From assembly GCF_016902415.1 (NCBI RefSeq), contig NZ_JACJLV010000003.1, forward strand, positions 51,254 to 115,253: DNA of 64,000 bases. The letters run 5' to 3'. The stretch comes from Mordavella massiliensis (lineage in GTDB: Bacteria; Bacillota; Clostridia; Lachnospirales; Lachnospiraceae). Under the pieces are notes generated by a model. It worked only from the letters and a program-made list of their open reading frames with translations, searched no databases and had not been told where the DNA came from. Positions 44,167-53,571 of this stretch are shown here, piece by piece. The first letter of the stretch is position 1; each line of letters opens with the position of its first letter. The position numbers and the translations under genes were made by a program.

Positions 44167-44655
44167 TTAAGAAAAGATTTTCTCAAGTTCCGGAACCAGA
44201 CTTTCCAAACCTTTCTGATCCTCTCCTGTAAACCGGCATGTCACCGGACTGTCGATATCCAGTACCGCCCGGATCTTCCCCGACGGATCATGCAGCGGCA
44301 GGACAATCTCTGAACGCGAAGCGCTGTCGCAGGCGATGTGCCCGGGGAACTGGTGGACATCCTCCACCCGGATCACCGCGTCCTTTAAAACTGCGGTTCC
44401 GCACACGCCCTTTCCCACCGGGATCTCGGTGCAGGCGGGTTTTCCCTGAAAAGGCCCAAGCACCAGTGTCTCTCCCTCCAGAAGATAGAACCCCACCCAG
44501 TTAATCTCTTTCAATCCCTGATTTAACAGGGCCGAGGCGTTCGCCAGGTTCGCAGTCACATGGGGACAGCTTTCCACCTGGCCGCTTAAACGGACTTTCA
44601 TATATTTGTAAAGCGCTTCCTTTTGTTCCGGAAATTTACTGACCGTATGTTCCAT
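44167..44655 (-). CDS. Free methionine-(R)-sulfoxide reductase (GAF-domain fRMsr)
   Basis: Repairs free oxidised methionine with thioredoxin. 162 residues forming one GAF domain. The three conserved cysteines are Cys75 ('KPACTEIPV'), Cys85 ('GKGVCGTAV') and Cys109 ('GHIACDSASRSEIV'), spaced 10 and 24 as in E. coli fRMsr. Start chosen at 44655, where AGGAGGG precedes the ATG; in-frame ATGs further upstream have no such site. Confidence 0.92.
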   Translation of the reverse strand: MEHTVSKFPEQKEALYKYMKVRLSGQVESCPHVTANLANASALLNQGLKEINWVGFYLLEGETLVLGPFQGKPACTEIPVGKGVCGTAVLKDAVIRVEDVHQFPGHIACDSASRSEIVLPLHDPSGKIRAVLDIDSPVTCRFTGEDQKGLESLVPELEKIFS

Positions 44656-44757
44656 GGTTTTTCCCTCCTGCTGTCTGATATATTTTATCATACCATAAAT
44701 AAGGGCCTGGAGACCATGAATCTTTTCCAGCATACAAAACAATCGGCGAACCGGTCT

Positions 44758-47259
44758 TTACTCCCCGTACCGGATCCGGTCGGTCAGGCTCATCCTGCGG
44801 AAGTTCCGGGACACGGCGCAGGTAAGGATCATCTGCAGCGCCGCCACCGCCACGGCCAGGACCGCCGCCTGGATCCCCGGATAATGATACACGGTGATGT
44901 TCATCATATTTTCTGCTTTGGCATACAGGAAGATGCCGTATCCGGCCAGGCTTCCGATCCCCAGCGCCACCAAAAGAGTACCCGCCGTATAGAAAAGCCC
45001 TTCCAGCTGCAGCATCCGCACCAGCTGCTTTTCCGACATGCCGATGGCCTGGATGATGCCCAGTTCCCGTCTCCGGGTGTAGATACTGTTGACCATGGTG
45101 TTGATCAGGTTCATCACGCCCACCGCGCCCAGGATCAGCAGGAATGCGTAACCCAGCACGGTCATGACGGTGACCGCCGTCTCCCAGGTCTCCACATGCT
45201 TTTCAAAGCTGTCGGTGGTCAGATAGACGCTCGTCTTTGCCAGGTTCTCCAGGTTCGTATAGGCTTCCTGCCGTCCGGTCTGACCGATCCCTTCTTCCAG
45301 CCGGATCACGCAGATGTCGCTTAAGTCTGCCCCTGTGATCTTCGCCAACACAGAGTCCGGCAGCAGAAAGTTGCTCCCGGATACGGCCGAAGGATACTCT
45401 CCGACGGCGGCGATCTCAAAGGTGCGCTCCACTGTCCCCTCCGGGGTCTCCAGTTCCATCCGCACCGCGTCGCCCAGCTTCAGCTCCGGGAACCAGCGCA
45501 GCATATCCTCAGAGACCAGGATCTTCTCTCCCTCTTCCAGTTCTTCCCAGGTAACCGCCCCTTCGATCTGGCAGTTCTCCACGATCTCCCGGTAAGATTC
45601 ATCCAGGCCCTGGATGCTGGCGGAGGCGATCTCCCGCTCCGGGTCCAGATCCGCCAGCGTTCCAGTAAGATAGGTCTTCACTTTGACTTCCTCCACCCCG
45701 TCTACGGCCCGGATCTGCGCCAGCAGGTCCCCGTTCAGCGGGTTGTTCTGCATCAGATTCACCCAGGCCCGGTCCGGGTTCATCTTGTCCCCCTCCCAGC
45801 TGTCCACGGCGATCTCATAATCCCCCTCAAACTCCTGCTTTGCGATCTCCTCCGGATCGGCGCAGCTAAGGACGGTGGCCACTGCCATGAAGAGGATTCC
45901 CACTGCGCCCAGTGTCACGATGGTCAGGATGGATCTTTTTTTATTCCGGGACAGGTTGGAGCGGGTCAGTTTTACAAGACTCATCTCTGCAAATCCCTTC
46001 CGCTCTTTTTTCTTCTCCCGAATCTCTCCCTGATACCGCATGGCTTCCACCGGAGAGATCTTCGCCGCCATCCGCATGGGCTTTACCAGGGACAGGTACA
46101 CCGTAACCAGCACGGTCAGAATGGTCAGGATGTAAACCCACCCATACAAGACCGGCACCTGTCTCTGCTCCAGCAGCTCCATGCAGATCCGGTTCATTTC
46201 CATGGCCGCCGCGTTGGTCTGCACGCCTTCTCCGCTGATCCGGTAGATCCAGCGGATCACCGGGCCTGCCAGAATGCTCCCCAGAAGAAGCCCCAGTGGC
46301 AGGGAAAGCGCCGTCACAAGCAGGCCTTCCCGGAAGACGATCTGCCGGATCTGCCGCCTGGTGGCTCCCATGGCCTTTAATTTTCCATACTCCTGAACCT
46401 TCGGGATCATAGAGACATAGTGGATGCTGTAGATGGTCAGCACGCCCGCCGCCATCACCACCAGGATGATGCAGACAACGGCGAAAAGAGCCGCCGGGTC
46501 CGTATAGTTAGCCATCAGATAATCGGTGTTGATGACCACGTTGTCCTCCGATACGCCAAAATCCGCGCCAATCTCCCGGGCCCGCTCTTCGATGGCATCC
46601 GTGGTGGCCACATTTTCCCCCACATCCTGAAGGCGGAACATCACCCGGTACTCCCGCTCTTTTGCCGGAACCGACTGTTCCAGATAGTCCCTGGACACCA
46701 GCACTGAGTAGGCTTTGTTTTCCTCGTCAATCTCTCCTTTTAGAAATCCGCTGATCCGAAAGGTATCTTCTTTCTGATACCCCAGTCCGCCGTCTTCGTA
46801 AAGCTGAAACGGAAGCGTCACCGTATCCCCGATCCCGGCAGTGATCCCGTACTCGGCAAGCAGTCCTTCCGGAAGCGCGATCTCATTTCCTGCTTTCGGA
46901 AATGCGCCCTCTGCCAGTTCTACTTTGTTCAGTTCCAGAGCCTGTGCATCCATCCAGAGAAACAGAATGGTGGAATCATCGTCCACCCCTTCCCCCAGAT
47001 CCGAGCGAAGCCCCACTTCCTCCATATCGTTGTGGCTTTTCAGTTTCCCCGCATCCTCTTCCGACACCTGCCGGAACATGGCGTGATAAGGCGGATAGTA
47101 GGCGTTCACAGCTGCGAACCGCACTTTGACAGAGGCATATCCGACCGTCAGCACCATAAAGATCAAAAGAGTGGTCAGGATGATGGCTGCCCCGCTGATC
47201 ATGTTCCGGGTCCGGTTCTGCCGCGCATTGGCAAGGGCTGTCTTTGTCACTGTCTTCAT
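44758..47259 (-). CDS. FtsX-type ABC transporter permease, module 1
   Basis: 833-residue MacB/FtsX-like permease with an N-terminal helix, an external domain (about 45-255), three helices, a second helix and external domain (about 460-690) and three C-terminal helices: two FtsX units in one chain. 'YGKLKAMGATRRQIRQIVFR' and 'ELGIIQAIGMSEKQLVRMLQ' are the two coupling-helix signatures. Its start overlaps the ATPase stop by 4 bases. With the kinase and regulator just upstream it resembles peptide-sensing/antibiotic-resistance modules (Bce/Vra type by architecture), though the 10-helix BceB layout is not matched exactly. Confidence 0.92.
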   Translation of the reverse strand: MKTVTKTALANARQNRTRNMISGAAIILTTLLIFMVLTVGYASVKVRFAAVNAYYPPYHAMFRQVSEEDAGKLKSHNDMEEVGLRSDLGEGVDDDSTILFLWMDAQALELNKVELAEGAFPKAGNEIALPEGLLAEYGITAGIGDTVTLPFQLYEDGGLGYQKEDTFRISGFLKGEIDEENKAYSVLVSRDYLEQSVPAKEREYRVMFRLQDVGENVATTDAIEERAREIGADFGVSEDNVVINTDYLMANYTDPAALFAVVCIILVVMAAGVLTIYSIHYVSMIPKVQEYGKLKAMGATRRQIRQIVFREGLLVTALSLPLGLLLGSILAGPVIRWIYRISGEGVQTNAAAMEMNRICMELLEQRQVPVLYGWVYILTILTVLVTVYLSLVKPMRMAAKISPVEAMRYQGEIREKKKERKGFAEMSLVKLTRSNLSRNKKRSILTIVTLGAVGILFMAVATVLSCADPEEIAKQEFEGDYEIAVDSWEGDKMNPDRAWVNLMQNNPLNGDLLAQIRAVDGVEEVKVKTYLTGTLADLDPEREIASASIQGLDESYREIVENCQIEGAVTWEELEEGEKILVSEDMLRWFPELKLGDAVRMELETPEGTVERTFEIAAVGEYPSAVSGSNFLLPDSVLAKITGADLSDICVIRLEEGIGQTGRQEAYTNLENLAKTSVYLTTDSFEKHVETWETAVTVMTVLGYAFLLILGAVGVMNLINTMVNSIYTRRRELGIIQAIGMSEKQLVRMLQLEGLFYTAGTLLVALGIGSLAGYGIFLYAKAENMMNITVYHYPGIQAAVLAVAVAALQMILTCAVSRNFRRMSLTDRIRYGE

Positions 47260-47927
47260 GACCGCACCACCTTCCCGTCCTCGATGACGATCATCCGGTC
47301 CGCCATCTGGGCAATGGTCTCGTCGTGGGTGATCATAACCAGCGTCTGACCGTATTCGGTCACGCAGTGTTTCAGAAGGCTCACCACCTCGATCTCCGTC
47401 CGGGAGTCCAGGTTGCCCGTGGGTTCATCGGCCAGGATGATGGCCGGGCGTGAGGCCAGGGCCCTGGCGATGGCCACCCGCTGCTGCTGTCCCCCGGACA
47501 GGGTGCCCGGCAGGGCGTGGAGCCGGTCTGACATGCCGATCTTTCGCACGATGTCCATCACATACTCCCGGTCCACTTTCCGGCCGTCCAGCCCGATGGG
47601 CAGCACGATATTTTCCCATACATTTAAGGACGGCACCAGATTGTAACTCTGGAAGATAAATCCGATCTTCCGCCTGCGGAACACTGCCAGCCGGTCGTCC
47701 TTTAACCGGAAAATGTCCCGTCCTTCCACCAGCACCTTGCCGGAGTCGGGCCGGTCCAGTCCCCCCAGCATGTGCAAAAGCGTGCTCTTTCCCGAGCCGG
47801 AACGCCCCACCACTGCCGCAAATTCTCCAGGCTCCACGCGGATATCGGTGTGGTCGATCGCTTTTACCAGATTGTCACCGGAGCCGTAATATTTTACCAG
47901 ATCTTTTGTCTCTAAAATCGCCTTCAT
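47256..47927 (-). CDS. ABC transporter ATPase (MacB/LolD type), module 1
   Basis: Energises the permease of module 1. 223 residues: Walker A '[18 protein letters not shown]', Q-loop 'IGFIFQSYNLVPSLNVWENI', signature '[16 protein letters not shown]', Walker B '[16 protein letters not shown]', H-loop 'LVMITHDETIAQ'. Overlaps the permease by 4 bases. The 102-base gap to the kinase gene contains TAACA-rich repeats and may hold a promoter driven by the module's response regulator. Confidence 0.96.
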   Translation of the reverse strand: MKAILETKDLVKYYGSGDNLVKAIDHTDIRVEPGEFAAVVGRSGSGKSTLLHMLGGLDRPDSGKVLVEGRDIFRLKDDRLAVFRRRKIGFIFQSYNLVPSLNVWENIVLPIGLDGRKVDREYVMDIVRKIGMSDRLHALPGTLSGGQQQRVAIARALASRPAIILADEPTGNLDSRTEIEVVSLLKHCVTEYGQTLVMITHDETIAQMADRMIVIEDGKVVRS

Positions 47928-48029
47928 TGTAAGCCTCCTCTTTGTGCCTGCTTCTTTGTTTCTGTACAGAGCATACCGCCCGAAGCTTACAGAAAGGTAA
48001 CAAAAAAGATAACAGTTTTGTAAGAAATC

Positions 48030-49205
48030 TTATTCTTTCGGCAGGGTGATCACAAACTTGCTCCCGCCGGTTCTTCCGTTCTTCACGCACACCGTTCCGC
48101 CCTGCTCTTCCAGGATCCGCCTGGTAAGGTAAAGGCCCACGCCGGAGCCCTCCGCCTTCCGTACCGCTTCTGCCTTGCCCCGGTAAAATCTCTGGAAGAT
48201 CCTGGGCTGTTCCTCCGCCGGGATCCCCGGGCCTTCGTCTTCCACTTCTATCATGACATAGCTGACCAGCTCCGACACCCGGATGGAGATGCAGGTGCCG
48301 GCCGGCGCGTATTTCACACCGTTGTCCAGCACATTTCCGATCGCCTCCGCCGTCCAGCCCGGATCATGGACAACCGCAACGTCAGTAAATTCTTCCGTTT
48401 CAATAGAAATTTTTTTATCTACTGCTTTTGCATATGCGCCGGCCACTGCCCTTGCCAGGGTCGCTTTCACACCCGCCTTCTCCGGCTTCAGCCGGATCAT
48501 GCCGGTCTCCAGCTTGCTCATCTGGGTAAAAGCCTGGAGAAGATGTTCCAGCCGTTCCACATCTTCCCGCTCTTTTCTTCGGAACTCCTCCGTTTCTTCC
48601 GCTGAAAGTTCTGTGGAATCCTCGATCTCATAACTCATTTTCAGAGAGGCCACCGGCGTCTTGAGCTGATGGGAAATATCGGTGATCAGGGACTTGGTTT
48701 CCTGCTCCTCCCGCCGGAGTTCCGCCTCCATCTTCTGGTTGCGGACCGTCTCTTCTTTCAGCTTTTCCTCCAGATAGTCCGCCCGCTCCCGGGCTTCTCT
48801 CTTAAGCCTCATGCTATGCCAGGCAAGACCTGCGCAGGCCGCAAGTCCGGCTGCCAGGATGAGCGCCATACCGCCCGCCATGCCGGGCAGCGCGCCGGTC
48901 CCAGAACTGTCTTTCAGTCCATACCCGTATTTCTCCAGCAATTCCGTGCCTGCTTTTACAGCGTCCTCACTGTCTTCTACTATTTTCCCCGTCAGGATCC
49001 CGGCAAACACAGCCTCCTCCTCAGGCGCCTGCCTGGTGAGAGCCGCCATCTGCCTGGCCGTGTTCTCATACTCTTGCCTGGCCGCTCTTTCCGTCAGAAA
49101 GAGCCCCGCCAGAAGGGTAAGAAAAAACAGCCCTGCTGCCAGAGCTATTCTTTTACGCTTTCCTGTATCCACAGATATCCCATCCCCCTTACATTCTGAA
49201 TCCAT
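48030..49205 (-). CDS. Sensor histidine kinase, module 1
   Basis: Membrane sensor of about 391 residues: two helices (about 19-38 and 110-130) enclosing a roughly 70-residue external loop, a coiled-coil region, HisKA with the phospho-His in 'ITDISHQLKTPVASLKM', then the ATPase domain with N-box 'AIGNVLDNGVKYAP', 'DEGPGIPAEEQPRIFQRF' and 'GSGVGLYLTRRIL'. The first ATG (49205) overlaps the regulator gene by 61 bases; a GTG at 49172, nearer AAGGGGG, is possible. Signal unknown; by context a peptide or envelope stress. Confidence 0.93.
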   Translation of the reverse strand: MDSECKGDGISVDTGKRKRIALAAGLFFLTLLAGLFLTERAARQEYENTARQMAALTRQAPEEEAVFAGILTGKIVEDSEDAVKAGTELLEKYGYGLKDSSGTGALPGMAGGMALILAAGLAACAGLAWHSMRLKREARERADYLEEKLKEETVRNQKMEAELRREEQETKSLITDISHQLKTPVASLKMSYEIEDSTELSAEETEEFRRKEREDVERLEHLLQAFTQMSKLETGMIRLKPEKAGVKATLARAVAGAYAKAVDKKISIETEEFTDVAVVHDPGWTAEAIGNVLDNGVKYAPAGTCISIRVSELVSYVMIEVEDEGPGIPAEEQPRIFQRFYRGKAEAVRKAEGSGVGLYLTRRILEEQGGTVCVKNGRTGGSKFVITLPKE

Positions 49206-49828
49206 TCGCCGCCGATCTTTCGCTTCAGGCGACTTACATTTACCGGAACCGTATTATCGTCCACAAACTGGCCATCCACATCCCACACATGGGCGAGGAT
49301 CTGCTCTTTGGAAAGGATCTGCCCCGCGTTCTCCATAAAATACAGAAGAAGCTGCAGTTCCTTTTTGCTTAAGGAAAGCTCTTCCCCGCCGCGGTATGCC
49401 CGCATATCCTGGTAGGATACCCGGATCTCCCCGGAGCGGATCTCTGTCTTTTGCTCCTCCCCTGCCTGGCGCGCCCGCCGCATCAGGGCGTGCACTTTAG
49501 ACACCAGCACCAGCAGGCTGAAAGGTTTGGTGATATAGTCGTCCGCCCCCAGATCGTAGGCGTTTACCATGTCCACCTCCGAGTCCAGAGCCGTCAGAAA
49601 GATCAGATACACCTGGCTTTTCTTCCGGATCTCCCTGCAAAAATCCAGGCCGCTCTTGTCCGGCAGGTTCACATCACTGATAATCAGATCCGGCCCTGCC
49701 GCGTCAAAAAGTTCTTCCGCCTCTTTCGCGGAAAAGGCGGAAAACACCTGATATCCTTCTTTTTCTAATTTTAGTGAAATCCCCCTGTTCAGGTTTCTGT
49801 CGTCCTCCAGGAGTAAGATTTTCTGCAT
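49145..49828 (-). CDS. OmpR-family response regulator, module 1
   Basis: 227 residues: receiver domain with acidic pocket 'LLLEDDRNLN', phospho-Asp in 'LIISDVNLPDKSGLDFCREI' and Lys in 'GADDYITKPFSLLV', then a winged-helix DNA-binding domain ('LSKKELQLLLYFMENAGQIL', 'VNVSRLKRKIG'). It is the first gene of the module; order is regulator, kinase, ATPase, permease. Start ATG with AAGGAGA upstream. Confidence 0.95.
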   Translation of the reverse strand: MQKILLLEDDRNLNRGISLKLEKEGYQVFSAFSAKEAEELFDAAGPDLIISDVNLPDKSGLDFCREIRKKSQVYLIFLTALDSEVDMVNAYDLGADDYITKPFSLLVLVSKVHALMRRARQAGEEQKTEIRSGEIRVSYQDMRAYRGGEELSLSKKELQLLLYFMENAGQILSKEQILAHVWDVDGQFVDDNTVPVNVSRLKRKIGGEWIQNVRGMGYLWIQESVKE

Positions 49829-49960
49829 GGCGCGGGTCTCCTTATTTGCTGCGTTTCCCTCATTTTACAACGGGGGTTTACGCAGCGTCAAATGATAAAC
49901 GCTATATCTGTAAAAACTTTTCTGTTATACTGTTCATATTGAAATTTTTTTCAATTTTTT

Positions 49961-49989
49961 TGTAACGAAATCCATCTTACTCCGTCTAA
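49961..49989 (+). promoter_or_regulatory. ECF-type promoter, probably autoregulatory
   Basis: TGTAACG (49961-49967), 15 bases, then CGTCTAA (49983-49989). This is the AAC/CGTC pattern of promoters read by ECF sigma factors, 30 bases before the sigma factor's own start. Confidence 0.8.
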
Positions 49990-50018
49990 CCGGTGTACAA
50001 AAAAGGAGGTGAGCAGCC

Positions 50019-50501
50019 CTGGACTACGAGAAATTATATCAATCCTACTATCTGCAGGTCTATTCTTATGTGATGACCCTGGTGCGAAATCAGCCGCTGG
50101 CGGAAGAGATCACGCAGAACACGTTCTACCGGGCTATGACCTCCAAAAAGACCTTTGCGCAAAGATCCGGCGAACTCACCTGGCTTTGCAGTATTGCCAA
50201 GCACCTGGCAGCAGACGAATACAGGAAGACCGGGAAAACCGCCGAGCTGGACGAGGCTGCCGCCGTCAGCGGTGGCCAGAATCCGGCGGATGCGGTGGAA
50301 GATAAGGAGACTGCGCTACAGATCCACCTGATCCTCCACGACCTTCCGGAGCCTTACAAGGAAGTCTTCCAGTTGCGGGTGTTCGGGGAACTGCCCTTCT
50401 CACAGATCGGGTTTATCTTCGGGAAAACAGAGAACTGGGCCAGGGTCACTTACCACCGCGCAAGAATGAAAATTCAGGAAAGGATGGAGAAACATGGATA
50501 A
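50019..50501 (+). CDS. ECF-family RNA polymerase sigma factor with apparent CTG start
   Basis: Extracytoplasmic-function sigma factor, 160 residues. Region 2: 'YEKLYQSYYLQVYSYVMTLV' then 'LAEEITQNTFYRAM'; region 4: 'LHDLPEPYKEVFQLRVFGEL' with the helix-turn-helix 'FSQIGFIFGKTENWARVTYH'. An in-frame TGA (50010-50012) limits the upstream end. The only start that keeps region 2 whole is CTG at 50019, nine bases after AAAGGAGG. A GTG at 50070 would remove 17 residues of region 2. Preceded by an ECF-type promoter and overlapping its zinc-finger partner by 8 bases. Confidence 0.88.
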   Translation: MDYEKLYQSYYLQVYSYVMTLVRNQPLAEEITQNTFYRAMTSKKTFAQRSGELTWLCSIAKHLAADEYRKTGKTAELDEAAAVSGGQNPADAVEDKETALQIHLILHDLPEPYKEVFQLRVFGELPFSQIGFIFGKTENWARVTYHRARMKIQERMEKHG

Positions 50502-51480
50502 GAAGAATTTTTCGGAATGCGGGATCATTCAGGATCTGCTTCCCTTATATTATGATGATGTGTGTACGCCTGCCAGCAAAGAGCTGGTGCAGCGCCATCT
50601 GGAACACTGTGCAGCCTGCCGGGCGCTCTATGAGGATCTGGAAGACCGTTCCGTGGACCGCGTCATAGAAGCGGAGTCCCGGCAGGTTCTGGAACGGCAC
50701 GCCAGAAAAGAGAGGACCGCCGCCTGGAAAGCCGGGCTTTTCATCAGCGTCCTGCTGCTCATCCCGGTGATCCTGACCTTCCTTTTCTCCATGGCCGTTG
50801 GCGGGGGACTGGGCGTCTTCTCCGTGACAACCGCCTCCATGCTCCTGGTGGCCGCATTGACTGCGGTGCCTCTTATGACAGAGCAGAAGAAACTGACAAA
50901 GAGTATCCTGGCCGGGATCTTTGCCCTGCTTCTGATCCTCTTTTTCGTGGACCGCATGAACGGCGGCGGACAGTTCCTGCTGCTCGCCATCCCCACCATT
51001 TTCGGGCTCTCCGTGCCGCTGTTTCCTTTTGTGATCCGGGGGCTTGCGCTGCCGCCCGTACTGTCGGATAAAAAGGCGCTGCTTACCATGGTCTGGGACA
51101 CGGCTTGGCTGTTCCTCACCATCTTCACGGTCTGCCATCACTCCGGGGACGTGGAAGGGCTGCGTGCAGGCACCCTCATCAGCGTGATCCTGATGGCCGG
51201 CGTGTGGCTCGTCTTCCTGACCGCCAGATACCTCCCGGCCAACCGCTGGATCAAGGCAGGACTGATCTCCCTGATCACCGGAATCTGGATGGCATTTTCC
51301 AGCGACGCCTACGGGCTGATCGCGGAGCATAAACGGCAGCTCACCATCCTGGCGGCTGACTTTTCCGACTGGACCTCCGCCTGGAGCATCAACGCCAACA
51401 CCTATCTTCTCTTCCTGGCGACGGGTATTCTGCTTGGGATCCTGTGCATTGCCATCGGGATCACAAGAGGGAGAAAATAA
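50494..51480 (+). CDS. Zinc-finger membrane protein, probable anti-sigma factor
   Basis: 328 residues. The N-terminal anti-sigma zinc finger (zf-HC2) is visible: 'CGIIQDLLPLYYDDVCTPAS' then His/Cys in 'VQRHLEHCAACRALYEDL' (about 33-50). Some eight hydrophobic helices follow from residue 78, much more membrane than usual for a simple anti-sigma factor; the segment between helices has 'CHHSGD'. It overlaps the sigma gene by 8 bases, so the two are made together. Holding the sigma factor at the membrane is the inferred role. Confidence 0.82.
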   Translation: MDKKNFSECGIIQDLLPLYYDDVCTPASKELVQRHLEHCAACRALYEDLEDRSVDRVIEAESRQVLERHARKERTAAWKAGLFISVLLLIPVILTFLFSMAVGGGLGVFSVTTASMLLVAALTAVPLMTEQKKLTKSILAGIFALLLILFFVDRMNGGGQFLLLAIPTIFGLSVPLFPFVIRGLALPPVLSDKKALLTMVWDTAWLFLTIFTVCHHSGDVEGLRAGTLISVILMAGVWLVFLTARYLPANRWIKAGLISLITGIWMAFSSDAYGLIAEHKRQLTILAADFSDWTSAWSINANTYLLFLATGILLGILCIAIGITRGRK

Positions 51481-51488
51481 GATGATAA

Positions 51489-51518
51489 TGCCCCGGAAAT
51501 GTAAACATTTCCGGGGCA
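51489..51518. terminator. Hairpin terminator after the sigma/anti-sigma operon
   Basis: Perfect 14-base arms (51489-51502 and 51505-51518, TGCCCCGGAAATGT stem) with a 2-base loop, 8 bases past the stop codon. The following T-run is weak. Confidence 0.65.
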
Positions 51519-51567
51519 ATCTTCATACACTTATATCTCTGCCTGAGCAATCAATATCAGTTCTTTC

Positions 51568-52611
51568 TCATTCATGGGCGGAACCATCATTTTTCTCATG
51601 CCAGTTTTTCAACACAGCTTCCACCTGGGCAATCAACTGCTCCTTATCCGGCATATAGAGAACATAGCGGGAAGCGAAAATGTTGTTGGAAAGACCGCCC
51701 AACGCATATTCTGCCGCCACACTGTCTTTCTCGGTACAGAGAATGATACCGATAGGCGGGTTATCATCAGGATCGTTGACTTCGGCCGCATAGTAGTTCA
51801 GATACATGTTGAGCTGTCCAGCGGCTTCCGGTGTTAGCTTTGTGGTTTTCAGCTCAACCAAAACATACGCCCGCAGGATTTTGTTGTAGAACACCATGTC
51901 CACATAATAGTGAATATTGTTTAATGTAACCCGCTGCTGTGTTCCCACAAACATAAAGCCGCGCCCCAGTTCCAGCAGGAACTTTTCAATCTGCGCTACC
52001 AGGGCCTTCTCCAAGTCACTTTCCAACATGGGCTTGTTTTCCGGCACACCCAAAAATTCAAATACATACGGATCGCGTATAATATCAGCTGGCTGGTTGA
52101 TCTCGATCCCTTTCTGCGCCAGAGCAAGAACCTTTTCTTTATTGGCGTCCCCACTGGACAGCAGCAGACGCTCATAAAGGAAACTGTCAATCTGACGCTT
52201 CAGTTCGCGGACAGACCAGTTGGAATTGACGGCTTCCTTTTCGTAAAAGCTGCGTTTATTTACATCAGAAATACTTAAAAGTTCGCAATAGTGGGACCAG
52301 GACAATTTAACAGACACTGTCTGTTGAATTGAGTAGGTCTGATAAAAGCGCCGCATGAACTGAATATTGGAGACTGAAAAGCCTTTGCCAAACTCTTTCG
52401 TCAGTTCTTTGGATAACTCTTTCAGTGCCTGTTTTCCATATTCGGCCCGGTGCTGGCTTTGTTGCTCGTATTCCACAATCGCACGCCCAATCTGCCAGTA
52501 AGTGGACAAAAGTTGAGTATTGACCTGTTGTGCCACACTGGTTCTTGCGTTTTTCACCAGCTCCCGGATTTCCTGAATCAACGGATTGTTCGGCGTCAGT
52601 TGGTTCGCCAT
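51568..52611 (-). CDS. YhcG/DUF1016-family PD-(D/E)XK nuclease
   Basis: 347 residues. The N-terminal DUF1016 domain (about 10-170) contains 'LLSTYWQIGRAIVEYEQ' and 'FSVSNIQFMRRFYQTY'; the C-terminal nuclease domain has Asp in 'IHYYVDMVFYN' and E-L-K in 'YVLVELKTTKLTPEAAGQLN', the PD-(D/E)XK core. Family members are often found near restriction-modification or defence genes and some are suspected of handling branched DNA; here it stands alone. A short unassigned gap follows on each side. Start ATG with AGGAGGGATCC upstream. Confidence 0.92.
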   Translation of the reverse strand: MANQLTPNNPLIQEIRELVKNARTSVAQQVNTQLLSTYWQIGRAIVEYEQQSQHRAEYGKQALKELSKELTKEFGKGFSVSNIQFMRRFYQTYSIQQTVSVKLSWSHYCELLSISDVNKRSFYEKEAVNSNWSVRELKRQIDSFLYERLLLSSGDANKEKVLALAQKGIEINQPADIIRDPYVFEFLGVPENKPMLESDLEKALVAQIEKFLLELGRGFMFVGTQQRVTLNNIHYYVDMVFYNKILRAYVLVELKTTKLTPEAAGQLNMYLNYYAAEVNDPDDNPPIGIILCTEKDSVAAEYALGGLSNNIFASRYVLYMPDKEQLIAQVEAVLKNWHEKNDGSAHE

Positions 52612-52714
52612 AGGATCCCTCCTTTATTCCATCGGCATACCATGCTGCCGGTTTACTCTTATTTATCAGTATATCCTATTTCCCGCTGAAAGTAAAACGC
52701 CAAAAGCACACGCA

Positions 52715-53566
52715 CTATGGCAGGTTTGTTAACACCTCGCCTATATCCCCATCGATACAGATAGACCGATCCGCGATCTCTCCCGGCGCCCAGGCTTCCC
52801 CCAGATTGACGCAGGCGTACACTGCTTTCGGATTCTGCCGCGTCATTCTCCAGAATGGATACTTGATGATGACGGGGGTGTTTGTGCCTACTCCAAGTTC
52901 CAGATACAGGATATGCATCCCTGCATGGCTTTGCACAAACTTCTCATGGCGCCCGGCCGCTTCGTGCCAGCCATCGTCCTCCACAAAAGTCCCGTCACAA
53001 CGAAGATTCATGGTCATCGGAGCGCCGCAGACGGGACAGCGGGGGATCAGTTCTGACGGAATCCTCATATCCCTTTGCTCAGCGACCATCTGCCGGACCG
53101 CAGCTTCATTGTCATAGGTTTTCTGATGACAGGGGCGGGAACACTGCCACAAGCCGTAATCTCCCTGGGTATAGAACAGCCGATTCTTGTCAAATCCGGC
53201 CTTCTGGAACTGGTGGTCCACATTGGTGGTCAGTACAAAATAGTCCTTATCCTTCACCAGATCCAGCAGTCTTTCATATACATCTGTCGGAGCCGGCTGA
53301 TACCGGTTCAGGTCGATATTCCTGCTCCAGAATGCCCAGTATTCCTCCAAAGTGTCATAGGGATAAAACCCGCCGGAATACATATCATGAAATCCATACT
53401 TTTTCTGGAAATCAGAAAAATGATCTTCAAACCTTTTCCCTGAATAAGTAAAACCAGCTGATGTGGACAGCCCCGCGCCGGCTCCGATGAGGATGGCGTC
53501 CGCCGTATCCAGTTCCCGCTCAAGCCGGACGAGGCCGTCATACGAACGATTGTTAGATTCTTTCAT
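52715..53566 (-). CDS. SirTM-type sirtuin (probable protein ADP-ribosyltransferase)
   Basis: NAD-dependent class M sirtuin, 283 residues. NAD loop 'IGAGAGLSTSAGFTYSG' (about 27-43). In place of the deacetylase His it has 'TTNVDHQF' (Asn115, Asp117) and 'YTQGDYGLWQC' (Gln134). From memory, the SirTM triad in Streptococcus pyogenes is Asn118, Asp120 and Gln137, the same layout shifted by three. Zinc cysteines: C142, C146, C177, C180. Known SirTMs modify lipoylated GcvH-L in an operon with a macrodomain protein; none of those partners is adjacent here. It is 5 bases after the NAD(P)-binding protein gene. Confidence 0.85.
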   Translation of the reverse strand: MKESNNRSYDGLVRLERELDTADAILIGAGAGLSTSAGFTYSGKRFEDHFSDFQKKYGFHDMYSGGFYPYDTLEEYWAFWSRNIDLNRYQPAPTDVYERLLDLVKDKDYFVLTTNVDHQFQKAGFDKNRLFYTQGDYGLWQCSRPCHQKTYDNEAAVRQMVAEQRDMRIPSELIPRCPVCGAPMTMNLRCDGTFVEDDGWHEAAGRHEKFVQSHAGMHILYLELGVGTNTPVIIKYPFWRMTRQNPKAVYACVNLGEAWAPGEIADRSICIDGDIGEVLTNLP

Positions 53567-53571
53567 TGTCT

